53,325 nucleotides of DNA. Source: Clostridia bacterium. Its GTDB lineage: Bacteria > Bacillota > Clostridia > Christensenellales > Aristaeellaceae. The stretch lies in contig JAGBAV010000041.1 in assembly GCA_017938795.1 (NCBI GenBank), forward strand, positions 1 through 53,325, written 5' to 3'. Of this stretch, positions 17,108 through 24,888 are shown piece after piece (position 1 is the first letter of the stretch; every line of letters begins with the position of its first letter). The notes beneath the pieces are model-generated. The model worked only from the letters and a program-made list of their open reading frames with translations, was not told the origin of the DNA and searched no databases. The translations under genes and the position numbers were made by a program.

Positions 17108-18469
17108 TTACTTGCTGCCCCTGGAAAACAGCGCAACCGTCTCCACCGCGCCCGTCCAGCAGAACATATCCACGCACTGCACCTTCTCGGCTTTGTAGCC
17201 GCCTTCGGTGAGGAGCTTTGCGTCCCGGGCGAGCGTCGGTGCGCCGCAGGAAACATAGACCACGCACTCCGGCTGCGCGGCGATGATGGCCTCGAGCACG
17301 GGGGCTTCGCAGCCCTTGCGCGGGGGATCGATGACGATCACGTCGGGGCGCAGCCCGTCCGCCACGAGGCGGGGGAGAACCTCCTCGCTCGCGCCGACGA
17401 TGAATTCCGTGTTGGCGACGCTGTTGCGCGCGGCGTTCTGCTGCGCGTCGCGGATGGCCTCCGGCACGATCTCGATGCCGATGACCTTCTTTGCCTTCTG
17501 CGCCAGCAGGAGCGAGATGGTGCCCGCGCCGCAGTAGGCGTCCACGACGGTCTCGCCGCCGGTGAGCTGCGCGAAGTCGAGCGCCAGCTGATAGAGCTTC
17601 TCCGTCTGCTCGGGATTGACCTGAAAGAAGGACAGCGGGGACACGGAGAAGGACAGCCCGCCGAGGGTATCCTCCATGACGTCTTTGCCCCAGAGAGTAT
17701 GAATCTCCGTGCCGAGGATGACGTTGGTGCGGCGGGAATTGACGGACAGGCAGACGCTCGCCAGCCCGGGTACGGCGCCCCTGAGCGCGGCGATGAGCGC
17801 GTCCTTCTGCGGGATCTGCGCGCGGGTGACGACCAGCACGCACATCAGCTCCCCGCCCCGGGTGGAGCGGGTCATGACATGGCGCACAAGCCCCTTGCCC
17901 GTGACCTCGTCATAGGCGGCGACGCCGGCGGCGTCCATCCATGCGCAGACCGCGCGCACGGCGGCGGCGGAGTCCTCGCGCTGGATCATGCAGCCCTGCG
18001 CGGGCAGCGGGACGAGGTCGTGGCTACGCGGGGCGAAGAAGCCGCAGACGGCATGCCCGTCCCGGACGGCGACGGGGTACGCGCCCTTGTTGCGGTAGGC
18101 GAAGGGATGCTCCATCCCCATAACGGGCGGCACGGCGATATCGAGCCCGCCCACGCGCTCGAGCAGCGCCTGCACCTGCTCCTGCTTGAAGCGCAGGGAG
18201 GTCTCGTACTGCATGTGCTGGCAGGAGCAGCCGCCGCAGCGCTTGTAGATCGGGCAGGGCGGCTGTGCGCGCTCCGGGCTCTCCGTGATCAGGCGCTCCA
18301 CGCGTCCGAAGGCGTAGCGCTTCTCGGGCTTGACGATGCGCACGAGCGCGCGCTCGCCCGGCAGCATGCCCGGGACGAAGACGGCGATGCCCTCGTGCCG
18401 GCATACGCCCTGCGCATCCTGCCCGAAGGCGTCGCAGGTCATCTCAAAGACGGCGTTTTTGGCTAGCAT
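17108..18469 (-). CDS. rlmD: 23S rRNA (uracil-C5) methyltransferase, RlmD/RlmCD type
   Basis: 453-aa SAM-dependent m5U methyltransferase. An N-terminal TRAM-like beta domain leads to the four-cysteine iron-sulfur motif CPIYKRCGGCSCQHMQY. The Rossmann SAM site is VVDAYCGAGTISLLLA, followed by VIVIDPPRKGCE. The nucleophile motif is VYVSCGAPTLARD, where most family members have SCNPATLARD; the cysteine itself is kept. DMFCWTGAVETVALF at the C-terminus holds the catalytic glutamate. The ATG at 18469 follows AGGAGG. It lies 72 nt downstream of pfkA and is probably co-transcribed. Which uridine is methylated cannot be told from sequence. Confidence 0.9.
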   Translation of the reverse strand: MLAKNAVFEMTCDAFGQDAQGVCRHEGIAVFVPGMLPGERALVRIVKPEKRYAFGRVERLITESPERAQPPCPIYKRCGGCSCQHMQYETSLRFKQEQVQALLERVGGLDIAVPPVMGMEHPFAYRNKGAYPVAVRDGHAVCGFFAPRSHDLVPLPAQGCMIQREDSAAAVRAVCAWMDAAGVAAYDEVTGKGLVRHVMTRSTRGGELMCVLVVTRAQIPQKDALIAALRGAVPGLASVCLSVNSRRTNVILGTEIHTLWGKDVMEDTLGGLSFSVSPLSFFQVNPEQTEKLYQLALDFAQLTGGETVVDAYCGAGTISLLLAQKAKKVIGIEIVPEAIRDAQQNAARNSVANTEFIVGASEEVLPRLVADGLRPDVIVIDPPRKGCEAPVLEAIIAAQPECVVYVSCGAPTLARDAKLLTEGGYKAEKVQCVDMFCWTGAVETVALFSRGSK

Positions 18470-18541
18470 AAATCCTCCTGCATGGATGGAAGACGGCAAA
18501 GAAGAGGGACCCGGGGCTTGCGCGCCGGATCCCCCGTGAAG

Positions 18542-19585
18542 TTACAGGCTGTTGATGGTGTTGTACAGGGTGAGGTTGAATTCGCGCTTCTCCTTGAGCG
18601 CATCCTCGATGGGCATGAAGAACACGCGGCCGTCCTTGACGCCGATGACCTGATTGCCGATGCCGTTGCGCAGCAGATTGACGGCAAGCACGCCGGACTC
18701 AAAGGCGAAGCAGCTGTCATACGCAGAGGGCTGGCGGCCGCGCTGCGTATAGCCGAGGATGGTGGTGCGGGCCTCGGTGCCGGTCAGGCAGCGCAGCACG
18801 CGGGTGAGGAAGCGGGTGGAGATGGGGTCGTCGTCGTGCACGCGCATGCCGTGATCCTTGAGGATGCGGCGCCAGTCGATCGGGAGCATGGAGTCCCATG
18901 CGCCCTCCGCGACGACGACGGTCAGGCGCGGGTTGCCGCCGGCGGTCAGGCGGGACATGCGGTCCGCGACCTCAGTGACGGACCACTGCACCTCGGGCAC
19001 GATGCAGATCTCTGCGCCGGTGCCCGCGCTGGCCTTGAGCGCGATGTCGCCGCAGTGGCGGCCCATGACCTCGACGACGGCCGGCCTGTCATGGGAGCGG
19101 CTGGTCGCGCGGATGGCGCGGATGTCGTCGATGCAGGAGTTGACGGCGGTATCGTAGCCGAGGGTCATCTCGGTGTAGGCGAGGTCGTTGTCGATCGTGC
19201 CGGGGATGCCCACGCAGGGGATGCCGAGGCGGCAGAGCGCCTGCGCGCCCTTATAGGAGCCGTCGCCGCCGATGACGACGACGCCCTCGATGCCCATCTC
19301 GCGGATATTGTTGGCGGCGCGCATCTGCATCTCGGGCTTGAGGAACTCAAGGCAGCGCGCGGTGCGCAGATAGGTGCCCGGCTGGTCGGCGATATCAAGG
19401 ACGGTGTCAAGATCCATCTCGATCATGTCGTCCGCTCCGCCGCCCATGCAGAGCGTGCCGTTGTAGCCGCGCTTGATGCCGATCAGGGACATGCCGTAGC
19501 TGCGGGCCGCCTTGGCGACAGCCATAACGGCGGCGTTCATGCCCGGCGCATCGCCGCCGGAGGTGAGCACACCAATTCGACGCAT
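18542..19585 (-). CDS. pfkA: ATP-dependent 6-phosphofructokinase
   Basis: 347-aa glycolytic enzyme phosphorylating fructose-6-phosphate. The nucleotide loop SGGDAPGMNAA (about 9-19), VVIGGDGSYKGA (GGDGS marks ATP use rather than pyrophosphate, which has GGDD), and PGTIDNDL with the catalytic aspartate are all intact. VVEVMGRHCGDIAL is the fructose-6-phosphate site. It is slightly longer than the 319-aa Bacillus enzyme. The ATG at 19585 follows GGGAGG. A good promoter lies at 19660-19689. Only a weak imperfect hairpin separates it from the downstream methyltransferase gene. Confidence 0.96.
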   Translation of the reverse strand: MRRIGVLTSGGDAPGMNAAVMAVAKAARSYGMSLIGIKRGYNGTLCMGGGADDMIEMDLDTVLDIADQPGTYLRTARCLEFLKPEMQMRAANNIREMGIEGVVVIGGDGSYKGAQALCRLGIPCVGIPGTIDNDLAYTEMTLGYDTAVNSCIDDIRAIRATSRSHDRPAVVEVMGRHCGDIALKASAGTGAEICIVPEVQWSVTEVADRMSRLTAGGNPRLTVVVAEGAWDSMLPIDWRRILKDHGMRVHDDDPISTRFLTRVLRCLTGTEARTTILGYTQRGRQPSAYDSCFAFESGVLAVNLLRNGIGNQVIGVKDGRVFFMPIEDALKEKREFNLTLYNTINSL

Positions 19586-19659
19586 AAATGAAAACCTCCC
19601 GGTTGTTGGATTGCGGTTGACAGATGGGCGTGCACTGTGCGCAGGCCCGATTTGGATTC

Positions 19660-19689
19660 ATTATATCATTGTATAATTCGGAAAGTCAA
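19660..19689 (-). promoter_or_regulatory. Promoter of pfkA
   Basis: Minus strand: TTGACT (19689-19684), 18-nt spacer, TATAAT (19665-19660). Confidence 0.75.
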
Positions 19690-19806
19690 TACGCGCAGCC
19701 GGAGCAGGTGCGGCAGCCGGCATTCCCGGCGGCGGAATTATTACCCAATTATTTCCGAATCCTGCGGTTTTCGTTCATTTTTTGAGGCTTCAGCTTAAAT
19801 TCTTCT

Positions 19807-19836
19807 TGACTTCGCATGCGGCGGTGAAGTATACTA
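19807..19836 (+). promoter_or_regulatory. Promoter of rpmH
   Basis: TTGACT (19807-19812), 18-nt spacer, TATACT (19831-19836). A leader of about 80 nt precedes rpmH. Confidence 0.75.
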
Positions 19837-19925
19837 TACTAGCTTTAGCATGGAACAGCGTGCCGTCTTGCGGCGCGAACAGATTTGTCCAAACAACCTT
19901 TATCATAATAAGGAGAGTGTAAATT

Positions 19926-20081
19926 ATGGCTTCCTCTGTCAGAACTTATCAGCCCAAGAAGCGTCAGCGCGCGAAGGTGCACGGCTTCCGTGCCCGCATG
20001 TCCACCAAGAATGGCCGCAAGGTTCTTGCCCGCCGCCGCGCCCGCGGCCGCGCCAGACTGGCTGTCTCCAATCCGGTGTAA
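19926..20081 (+). CDS. rpmH: 50S ribosomal protein L34
   Basis: 51-aa ribosomal protein. [20 protein letters not shown] and [20 protein letters not shown] are the highly conserved L34 core. It is a few residues longer than the usual 44, with MASSV at the start and AVSNPV at the end. The ATG at 19926 follows AAGGAGAG. It leads the classic rpmH-rnpA-yidD-yidC-jag order. A stem-loop at 20151 probably attenuates read-through into rnpA, as expected because L34 is needed in far larger amounts. Confidence 0.97.
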   Translation: MASSVRTYQPKKRQRAKVHGFRARMSTKNGRKVLARRRARGRARLAVSNPV

Positions 20082-20120
20082 TCCATAGCTGATACTCCGC
20101 CTTCAGGCGGAACCGCATAC

Positions 20121-20137
20121 CGCCCGGCATCCGGGCG
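20121..20137 (+). other. Short hairpin in the rpmH-rnpA spacer
   Basis: CGCCCGG-CAT-CCGGGCG, a perfect 7-bp stem with no U-tract. It may stabilise the 3' end of the rpmH message. Two more GC-rich hairpins follow the terminator at 20192-20209 and 20215-20239. Confidence 0.45.
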
Positions 20138-20150
20138 GGGCGTTCGGTCC

Positions 20151-20183
20151 GGCCCCGGCAATGACCGGGAACGGGCCTTTTTC
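20151..20183 (+). terminator. Partial terminator between rpmH and rnpA
   Basis: GGCCC (20151-20155) pairs with GGGCC (20173-20177) around an inner CGG/CCG stem, followed by TTTTTCTTT. It lies 70 nt after rpmH. Confidence 0.6.
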
Positions 20184-20262
20184 TTTAGTCTGCCGGCTGC
20201 GAAGCCGGCGTACGGCCGGGCATGCGCAGGCATGCCGGCTGTGATCAGGGGAGCGGAAAGCA

Positions 20263-20652
20263 TTGCAGAGAACATACAGCCTGAAAAAGAACGCACAGTT
20301 CAAATACGTCTATCGCCGCGGCGCGTCCGGCGGCTCGCATGAGATGGTCATGCTGTATGTCAAGGCGAAGACGCTCAAGGTCGGCTTTTCCGTCGGCAAG
20401 AAGATCGGCTGCGCCGTCGAGCGCAACCGGGTCAAGCGCCGCCTGCGTGCTGCCGCCGCCCCCCTCCTGCCCCGGATGAAGCAGGGGCTCTACGTCTTTA
20501 TTGCCCGCCAGCCGGCAGCCACAGCGGATTTTTCCAAGCTGTGCCGTTCCATGCAGTACCTGCTGCGCAGGCAGAATCTCCTCCTGAGCGCGGAAGAGGC
20601 CGAGGCAAGGGCCGCCGCGCCGGCCGCACAGAAGGATGGGAACAAGCCATGA
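20263..20652 (+). CDS. rnpA: Ribonuclease P protein component
   Basis: 129-aa basic protein that assists the RNase P ribozyme in trimming tRNA 5' ends. [13 protein letters not shown] near the N-terminus and [14 protein letters not shown] (the RNR motif) identify it. The start appears to be TTG at 20263 behind AGGGGAGC; no ATG or GTG is better placed. The C-terminal ~25 residues are Ala/Glu-rich and beyond the conserved fold. Its stop overlaps yidD by 4 nt. Confidence 0.93.
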   Translation: MQRTYSLKKNAQFKYVYRRGASGGSHEMVMLYVKAKTLKVGFSVGKKIGCAVERNRVKRRLRAAAAPLLPRMKQGLYVFIARQPAATADFSKLCRSMQYLLRRQNLLLSAEEAEARAAAPAAQKDGNKP

Positions 20653-20864
20653 TGAAACGCATCATGATCGGGCTGATCCGCCTGTATCAGCGATATATCA
20701 GCCCGCTGTATCCGCCCTGCTGCCGCTTTACCCCCACCTGCTCCAGGTATGCGCTGGAGGCCGTACAGAAATACGGCGCATTCAAGGGGGGCTATCTTGC
20801 CCTGCGGCGCGTTCTGCGCTGCCATCCCTTCTACAAGGGGGATCTGAACGACCCCGTGCCCTGA
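20649..20864 (+). CDS. yidD: Membrane protein insertion efficiency factor YidD
   Basis: 71-aa protein with [40 protein letters not shown] and RVLRCHPF, all diagnostic of YidD. It is a small membrane-associated protein encoded between rnpA and yidC in most bacteria and helps YidC-dependent insertion. The first ATG (20649) overlaps the rnpA stop as ATGA, indicating translational coupling. Confidence 0.95.
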   Translation: MMKRIMIGLIRLYQRYISPLYPPCCRFTPTCSRYALEAVQKYGAFKGGYLALRRVLRCHPFYKGDLNDPVP

Positions 20865-20986
20865 GGCGCTGCGGGCCGTGTGACCCCGCGTCCTGTCTGC
20901 GTTGTGCGGGCGGATGCGCGGGCGGCTTATCGTGAATCAGGCTGCGCAAGGACGCAGCCGGCAAAAAGCAAGGAGAATCACCCGAT

Positions 20987-21976
20987 ATGAATCCGCTTAA
21001 TTCATTGCTCCTGACGCTGATCAATGCGCTGCAGATGGTTATCAACAACTACGCGCTGACGATCATCCTCTTCACCATCCTGATCAAGCTGGCGGTCATG
21101 CCGCTCAACCTCAAGAGCAGGCGCTCCACCATGCGCATGTCCGCCGTGCAGCCGCAGATGAAGGCGCTGCAGGAGAAGTATAAGGACGATCAGGAGAAGC
21201 TCAGCCAGAAAATGCAGGAGCTCTACCGCAAGGAGGGCGTCAGCCCCATGGGCGGCTGCCTGCCGATGATCATCTCCATGTTCATCCTCTTTGCGATGTT
21301 CTATGCGCTGCGCACGTTTGCCAACGAGCAGCTCGTTGTGCAGTTCCTCACCTTCTTCCATAAGCCTGAGATCGACCCGACCACGTTTACGGACTCCTTC
21401 CTCTGGATCCGCAACCTGTGGATGCCGGATTCCCCGTTTGCGACCTATCTGCCGGACGTGCAGTCCCTGCAGCTGATCGAGTTTGACGTGTGGAACCGCG
21501 TCAGCGCCGAGCTCGCTGCCAGCGGTGTCATTCCGGAGGCACTGAATTTTGCCGACCGCAATGCGGCGATGGCGTTCGTCAACGAGGTTGCCGCGCCGTT
21601 CATCGCGTCTGAGGCATATGCGCCGTATATCGCGGCCGTCCCGGGTCTGTCCAATCTGAGCATCCTTGGCATCATCCGCTTCACCATCTATCAGGCCGGC
21701 AACGGCTGGTTCGTGCTGCCGCTGCTCTCTGTCGGCACGCAGGTGCTCATGCAGAAGCTGACCATGCAGCAGAACGACCAGATGGCGCAGCAGGGCAAGA
21801 CCATGATCTACGTCATGACCTTCATGTCTCTCTACTTCTGTGCGATTTACAACTCTGCGTTCGCGCTGTACTGGGTGGTGTCTAACATCTACGCCATCGT
21901 TGAGCAGATCGCGTTTGACAGGTACTTTAAGCAGCAGGACCGTAAGGCGGCCAAGGCTGAGGAGGTTGGCATCTGA
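20987..21976 (+). CDS. yidC: Membrane protein insertase YidC/Oxa1
   Basis: 329-aa insertase of the Gram-positive type, without the large periplasmic domain. YALTIILFTILIKLAVMPLNLKS is the conserved first core helix and basic loop. MQELYRKEGVSPMGGCLPMIISMFI follows, and the C-terminal helices run GWFVLPLLSVGTQVLMQKL and ALYWVVSNIYAIVEQI. Between helices 2 and 3 there is an extended loop of about 110 residues (roughly 120-230), longer than in Bacillus SpoIIIJ. No lipobox cysteine is seen at the N-terminus. The stop shares one base with the start of jag. Confidence 0.95.
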   Translation: MNPLNSLLLTLINALQMVINNYALTIILFTILIKLAVMPLNLKSRRSTMRMSAVQPQMKALQEKYKDDQEKLSQKMQELYRKEGVSPMGGCLPMIISMFILFAMFYALRTFANEQLVVQFLTFFHKPEIDPTTFTDSFLWIRNLWMPDSPFATYLPDVQSLQLIEFDVWNRVSAELAASGVIPEALNFADRNAAMAFVNEVAAPFIASEAYAPYIAAVPGLSNLSILGIIRFTIYQAGNGWFVLPLLSVGTQVLMQKLTMQQNDQMAQQGKTMIYVMTFMSLYFCAIYNSAFALYWVVSNIYAIVEQIAFDRYFKQQDRKAAKAEEVGI

Positions 21977-23253
21977 TGAGGAGTCAGGAATTTACTGCGA
22001 AAACAACGCAGGAAGCGATCGACGAGGGCCTTGCCGCCCTTGGCGTGACGATCGCCGACGTCCGCGTTGACGTCATTCAGGAGGGCGCGAAGGGTCTGTT
22101 CGGCCTGTTCGGCAGCCGTCCCGCCCGCGTCCGCATCACTGTGATGGAGGACGAGAATGAGGATGATCAGGGCCTGAGCGATCTGCTGGGCAGCTTCAGC
22201 CTCAGCAGCGATGCGCAGGGCCGCAAGAAGAGCGCGCCGAAGGCTGAGAAGCCCGCCGCGCCGAAGGCCGAGAAGCCTGCTGCGCCGAAGGCTGAGAAGC
22301 CCGCCGCGCCGAAGGCCGAGAAGGCTGCCGCGCCGAAGGCCGAGAAGCCTGCTGCGCCGAAGGCTGAGAAGGCCGCTGCGCCGAAGGCCGAGAAGCCTGC
22401 TGCGCCGAAGGCCGAGAAGACCGAGACTGCCGGCGAGGAGACCCCGAAGGCCGCCAAGCCGAAGAAGCCGCGTACCCCGAAGCAGCCGCGCGAGACGAAG
22501 GAGCCGCAGAAGGAGACCGAGCCGCGCGAGTATGCGCCGATGGTGCCCGCTCAGGCGTTCACCCCGACCGAGCCGCCCATCATGCATGACGAGGAGACCC
22601 CGGCCGGCCGTGCGCAGCGCTTCCTGATGGACGTGACCGAGCGCATGAACGTGAAGGTTGACGTCTATGTGGACGACAGCAAGGAAGACAGCCTGTACAT
22701 CCATATGATCGGCGACACGCTGGGCATCCTGATCGGCCGCCGCGGCGAGACGCTCGACGCGCTGCAGTATCTGACGAGCCTGCAGGTCAACAAGGGCCGC
22801 GAGGGCTACATCCGCGTGACGCTGGATACCGAAAATTACCGCGCGAAGCGCGAGGACAGCCTGCGCCGTCTGGCGCAGCGCATGGCCAACCGCGCCCAGA
22901 AGACGGGCCGCAAGGTTGTCCTTGAGCCGATGAATCCCTATGAGCGCCGTGTGCTGCACACCGCGCTGCAGAATCATCCGGCCGTGACCACGCACTCTGA
23001 GGGCGAGGAGCCCAACCGCCGCGTGGTGATCATGCTCAGCGGTCAGGCTGAGCGCGCCGCGCAGGGCGAGAAGGCTGAGCGCGCGGAGAAGACCGAAAAG
23101 ACTGAGAAGAGCGGCAGCTCCCGCAGGAGCCGCAGCCGCCGCCGCGGCCGCCGCGGCCCGAAGCCCGAGGGCGCGCAGAATGCGCAGCAGGAGGCTCAGG
23201 CCGTCGTGGAGCAGCCGGCGCAGACGGAGTCTGTCGACGTGCTGGGCGAGTAA
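21976..23253 (+). CDS. jag: Jag/KhpB RNA-binding protein with expanded repeat linker
   Basis: 425-aa protein. A Jag_N domain (residues 1-52, with KGLFGLFGSRPARV) is followed by a low-complexity linker containing eight tandem APKAEK-type octapeptides (about 87-150). A KH-II domain (about 213-275, IGRRGETLDALQYLTSL) and an R3H domain (about 283-345, NPYERRVLHTALQ...TTHSEGEEPNRR) follow. The C-terminal tail is Arg/Ser/Gly-rich (RRSRSRRRGRRG), resembling an extra RNA-binding tail. Jag/KhpB pairs with KhpA to control cell division and elongation. Most Jag proteins are 200-300 aa; the length here comes from linker and tail. Translationally coupled to yidC (TGATG). Confidence 0.93.
   Translation: MRSQEFTAKTTQEAIDEGLAALGVTIADVRVDVIQEGAKGLFGLFGSRPARVRITVMEDENEDDQGLSDLLGSFSLSSDAQGRKKSAPKAEKPAAPKAEKPAAPKAEKPAAPKAEKAAAPKAEKPAAPKAEKAAAPKAEKPAAPKAEKTETAGEETPKAAKPKKPRTPKQPRETKEPQKETEPREYAPMVPAQAFTPTEPPIMHDEETPAGRAQRFLMDVTERMNVKVDVYVDDSKEDSLYIHMIGDTLGILIGRRGETLDALQYLTSLQVNKGREGYIRVTLDTENYRAKREDSLRRLAQRMANRAQKTGRKVVLEPMNPYERRVLHTALQNHPAVTTHSEGEEPNRRVVIMLSGQAERAAQGEKAERAEKTEKTEKSGSSRRSRSRRRGRRGPKPEGAQNAQQEAQAVVEQPAQTESVDVLGE
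22234..22425 (+). repeat. Eight tandem 24-bp repeats inside jag
   Basis: Units of GCGCCGAAGGCYGAGAAG plus six variable bases encode APKAEKPA, APKAEKAA or the final APKAEKTE. Units differ by synonymous and P/A changes, so copy number can vary by slippage without frameshift. Confidence 0.9.
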
Positions 23254-23348
23254 TGCACACAGGCGGAGAGGAGCGATCCTCCCCGCCTTTTGCTTTCCGC
23301 GCATGAATTCGGGGAGAACGATAGGAACGGACAGGAAGGAGATGAGGC

Positions 23349-24815
23349 ATGATGGAGAAGGCGATCAACCGCCTGCGCCGCGCAGCGCTCTATGTGATCG
23401 GGAATGAATGCCTGTTCATGTTTGCGTCGCTCGTCGTCTGGGGCGTGCTGACCATGGGGCCGCTGCTCTGGCATCAGGAAAAGGTCATGGCGTTTGACAG
23501 CTATGTGCTGATTCCGTGGGGCTGCGTGCTTTGCGTGCGCCTGCTGGAGAGCAGGCCCTTCAGGTCCGGGCGGCGGTATGACGTCGCTGTTCTTGCCGTG
23601 CTGGCGCTGTGGGTGATCGTCCCGTTCGCGCTCCGCTTTGGCCTGACGAAGAATAACATGAGCAGCTGGCACGGGTTTGCCGCGGCATACTTCGGCATCT
23701 ACGTCTCCGTCAGCCTGAGAACGGCGCAGGAGCGGGAGCATATGCTCGATCTTGCTGCGGCGCTGTTTGCGGCGCTGTCTTTTGTGCTGGGCGCCGCCGC
23801 GCTGGGCTGCGTGGCCGGCGTGAAGCTGTATGGAGCGTATGAGGGTGTGTTCGGCTTCGGCGTGGGTGCGGATGGCATCCTGAGAATCGGCCAGCACCAT
23901 AACAGCACCGGCATGCTGGCGATGCTCTGCACGCTGATGTGCCTGATCGGCGTGTGCCGCAGAAGGACGCTGCTGATGAAGGCGGCGCATCTGATCCCGG
24001 CGGTCATGATGGCCGTGGTGACTGTCCTGTCTCAGAGCAGAACCTCACGCTATGCGCTGCTTGCGGCGCTGGCGCTTGGCGCGTATGGCTATGTGGCCTG
24101 CAGAGGACGGCTCTGCAGCAGGCTCCGCTGCGCGGCGGCGCGTCATGCTGCGGGCGTGCTGGCGGGTGTGCTGGTGTTTGCTGCGGGCTATATGGCGGCA
24201 TCTGCCGGCACGGACGCCGCGATGGCGCACTATGAACGCGCCGCCGCGGGGCAGCATGTGTCGGCGCAGCCGTTCGGGCTGCTGGCTGCAACCGCCGCCG
24301 CGGAGGCGGAAGAGCCGGCGCAGCAGGAGGAGAATGTGACGGGCTATGCGGCCCGCGGTGCGGGCGACGCGACCTTCACAGGGCGTACGCTGATCTGGAA
24401 GAACCTGTTCAGGCTCTGGCGCGAAAACCCGAGGCACTTTGTGATCGGGCAGGGCGTCGGGCGAACGGGCAGCCGGATTGTCGAAGGGACGCTGCTCGAG
24501 GAGGGCGGCTCCGCCACGGCGCATAACACCTATCTGCAGTTCGCTGCGGATTTCGGCCTGATTGGCTTTGCGCTGATCGCGGCGTTCCTTGGCCTGCTGG
24601 TTGCGCCGTGCCTGCGCGTGTTCTACGCCGGGGCGCGCAGCGGCAGGATGGAGGATGTCGTGCTGTGCATGATCGCGGCGGCATGCCTGATCATCGGCAT
24701 GATGGAGAGCGACCCGCTGGCGTCGATGCGCTTTTGCAATGTTGTGCTGCTGTTTGCCTTTGCCCAGATTATGGGGCGCAGCCTCGATGTGCAGTCCCTT
24801 GTACAGAAGTCCTGA
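23349..24815 (+). CDS. O-antigen ligase/polymerase-like membrane protein (Wzy_C)
   Basis: 488-aa polytopic protein with about 10-12 hydrophobic segments. Near the C-terminus, GDATFTGRTLIWKNLFRLW, then GVGRTGS and TAHNTYLQFAADFGLIGFAL, form the large extracytoplasmic loop and histidine motif of the O-antigen ligase/Wzy family. These enzymes join or ligate surface glycans, and in Gram-positives may act on secondary wall polymers. ATGATG at 23349 follows AAGGAGATGAGGC. It stands right after jag, where many Bacillota have mnmE, so a polysaccharide gene here is unexpected. Substrate unknown. Confidence 0.8.
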   Translation: MMEKAINRLRRAALYVIGNECLFMFASLVVWGVLTMGPLLWHQEKVMAFDSYVLIPWGCVLCVRLLESRPFRSGRRYDVAVLAVLALWVIVPFALRFGLTKNNMSSWHGFAAAYFGIYVSVSLRTAQEREHMLDLAAALFAALSFVLGAAALGCVAGVKLYGAYEGVFGFGVGADGILRIGQHHNSTGMLAMLCTLMCLIGVCRRRTLLMKAAHLIPAVMMAVVTVLSQSRTSRYALLAALALGAYGYVACRGRLCSRLRCAAARHAAGVLAGVLVFAAGYMAASAGTDAAMAHYERAAAGQHVSAQPFGLLAATAAAEAEEPAQQEENVTGYAARGAGDATFTGRTLIWKNLFRLWRENPRHFVIGQGVGRTGSRIVEGTLLEEGGSATAHNTYLQFAADFGLIGFALIAAFLGLLVAPCLRVFYAGARSGRMEDVVLCMIAAACLIIGMMESDPLASMRFCNVVLLFAFAQIMGRSLDVQSLVQKS

Positions 24816-24828
24816 TCTGTGGTATAAT
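24799..24828 (+). promoter_or_regulatory. Promoter of the secreted Ig-like protein gene
   Basis: TTGTAC (24799-24804), 18-nt spacer, TATAAT (24823-24828). The -35 lies in the last codons of the preceding gene. Confidence 0.65.
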
Positions 24829-24888
24829 CAATCTGTTATGAATCTTGGCGGGCGGCGTCGCCCGTGTCCCGGGAAAGGGGTATATCAA

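Noticed and set aside
19586..19925. Replication origin next to rpmH
   Set aside because: No dnaA gene and no cluster of TTATCCACA-like boxes. The A/T-rich stretch is explained by two divergent promoters.
22167..22457. Minus-strand AAGFSAFGA repeat protein opposite jag
   Set aside because: It is only the antisense reading of the 24-bp repeats, with no start signal.
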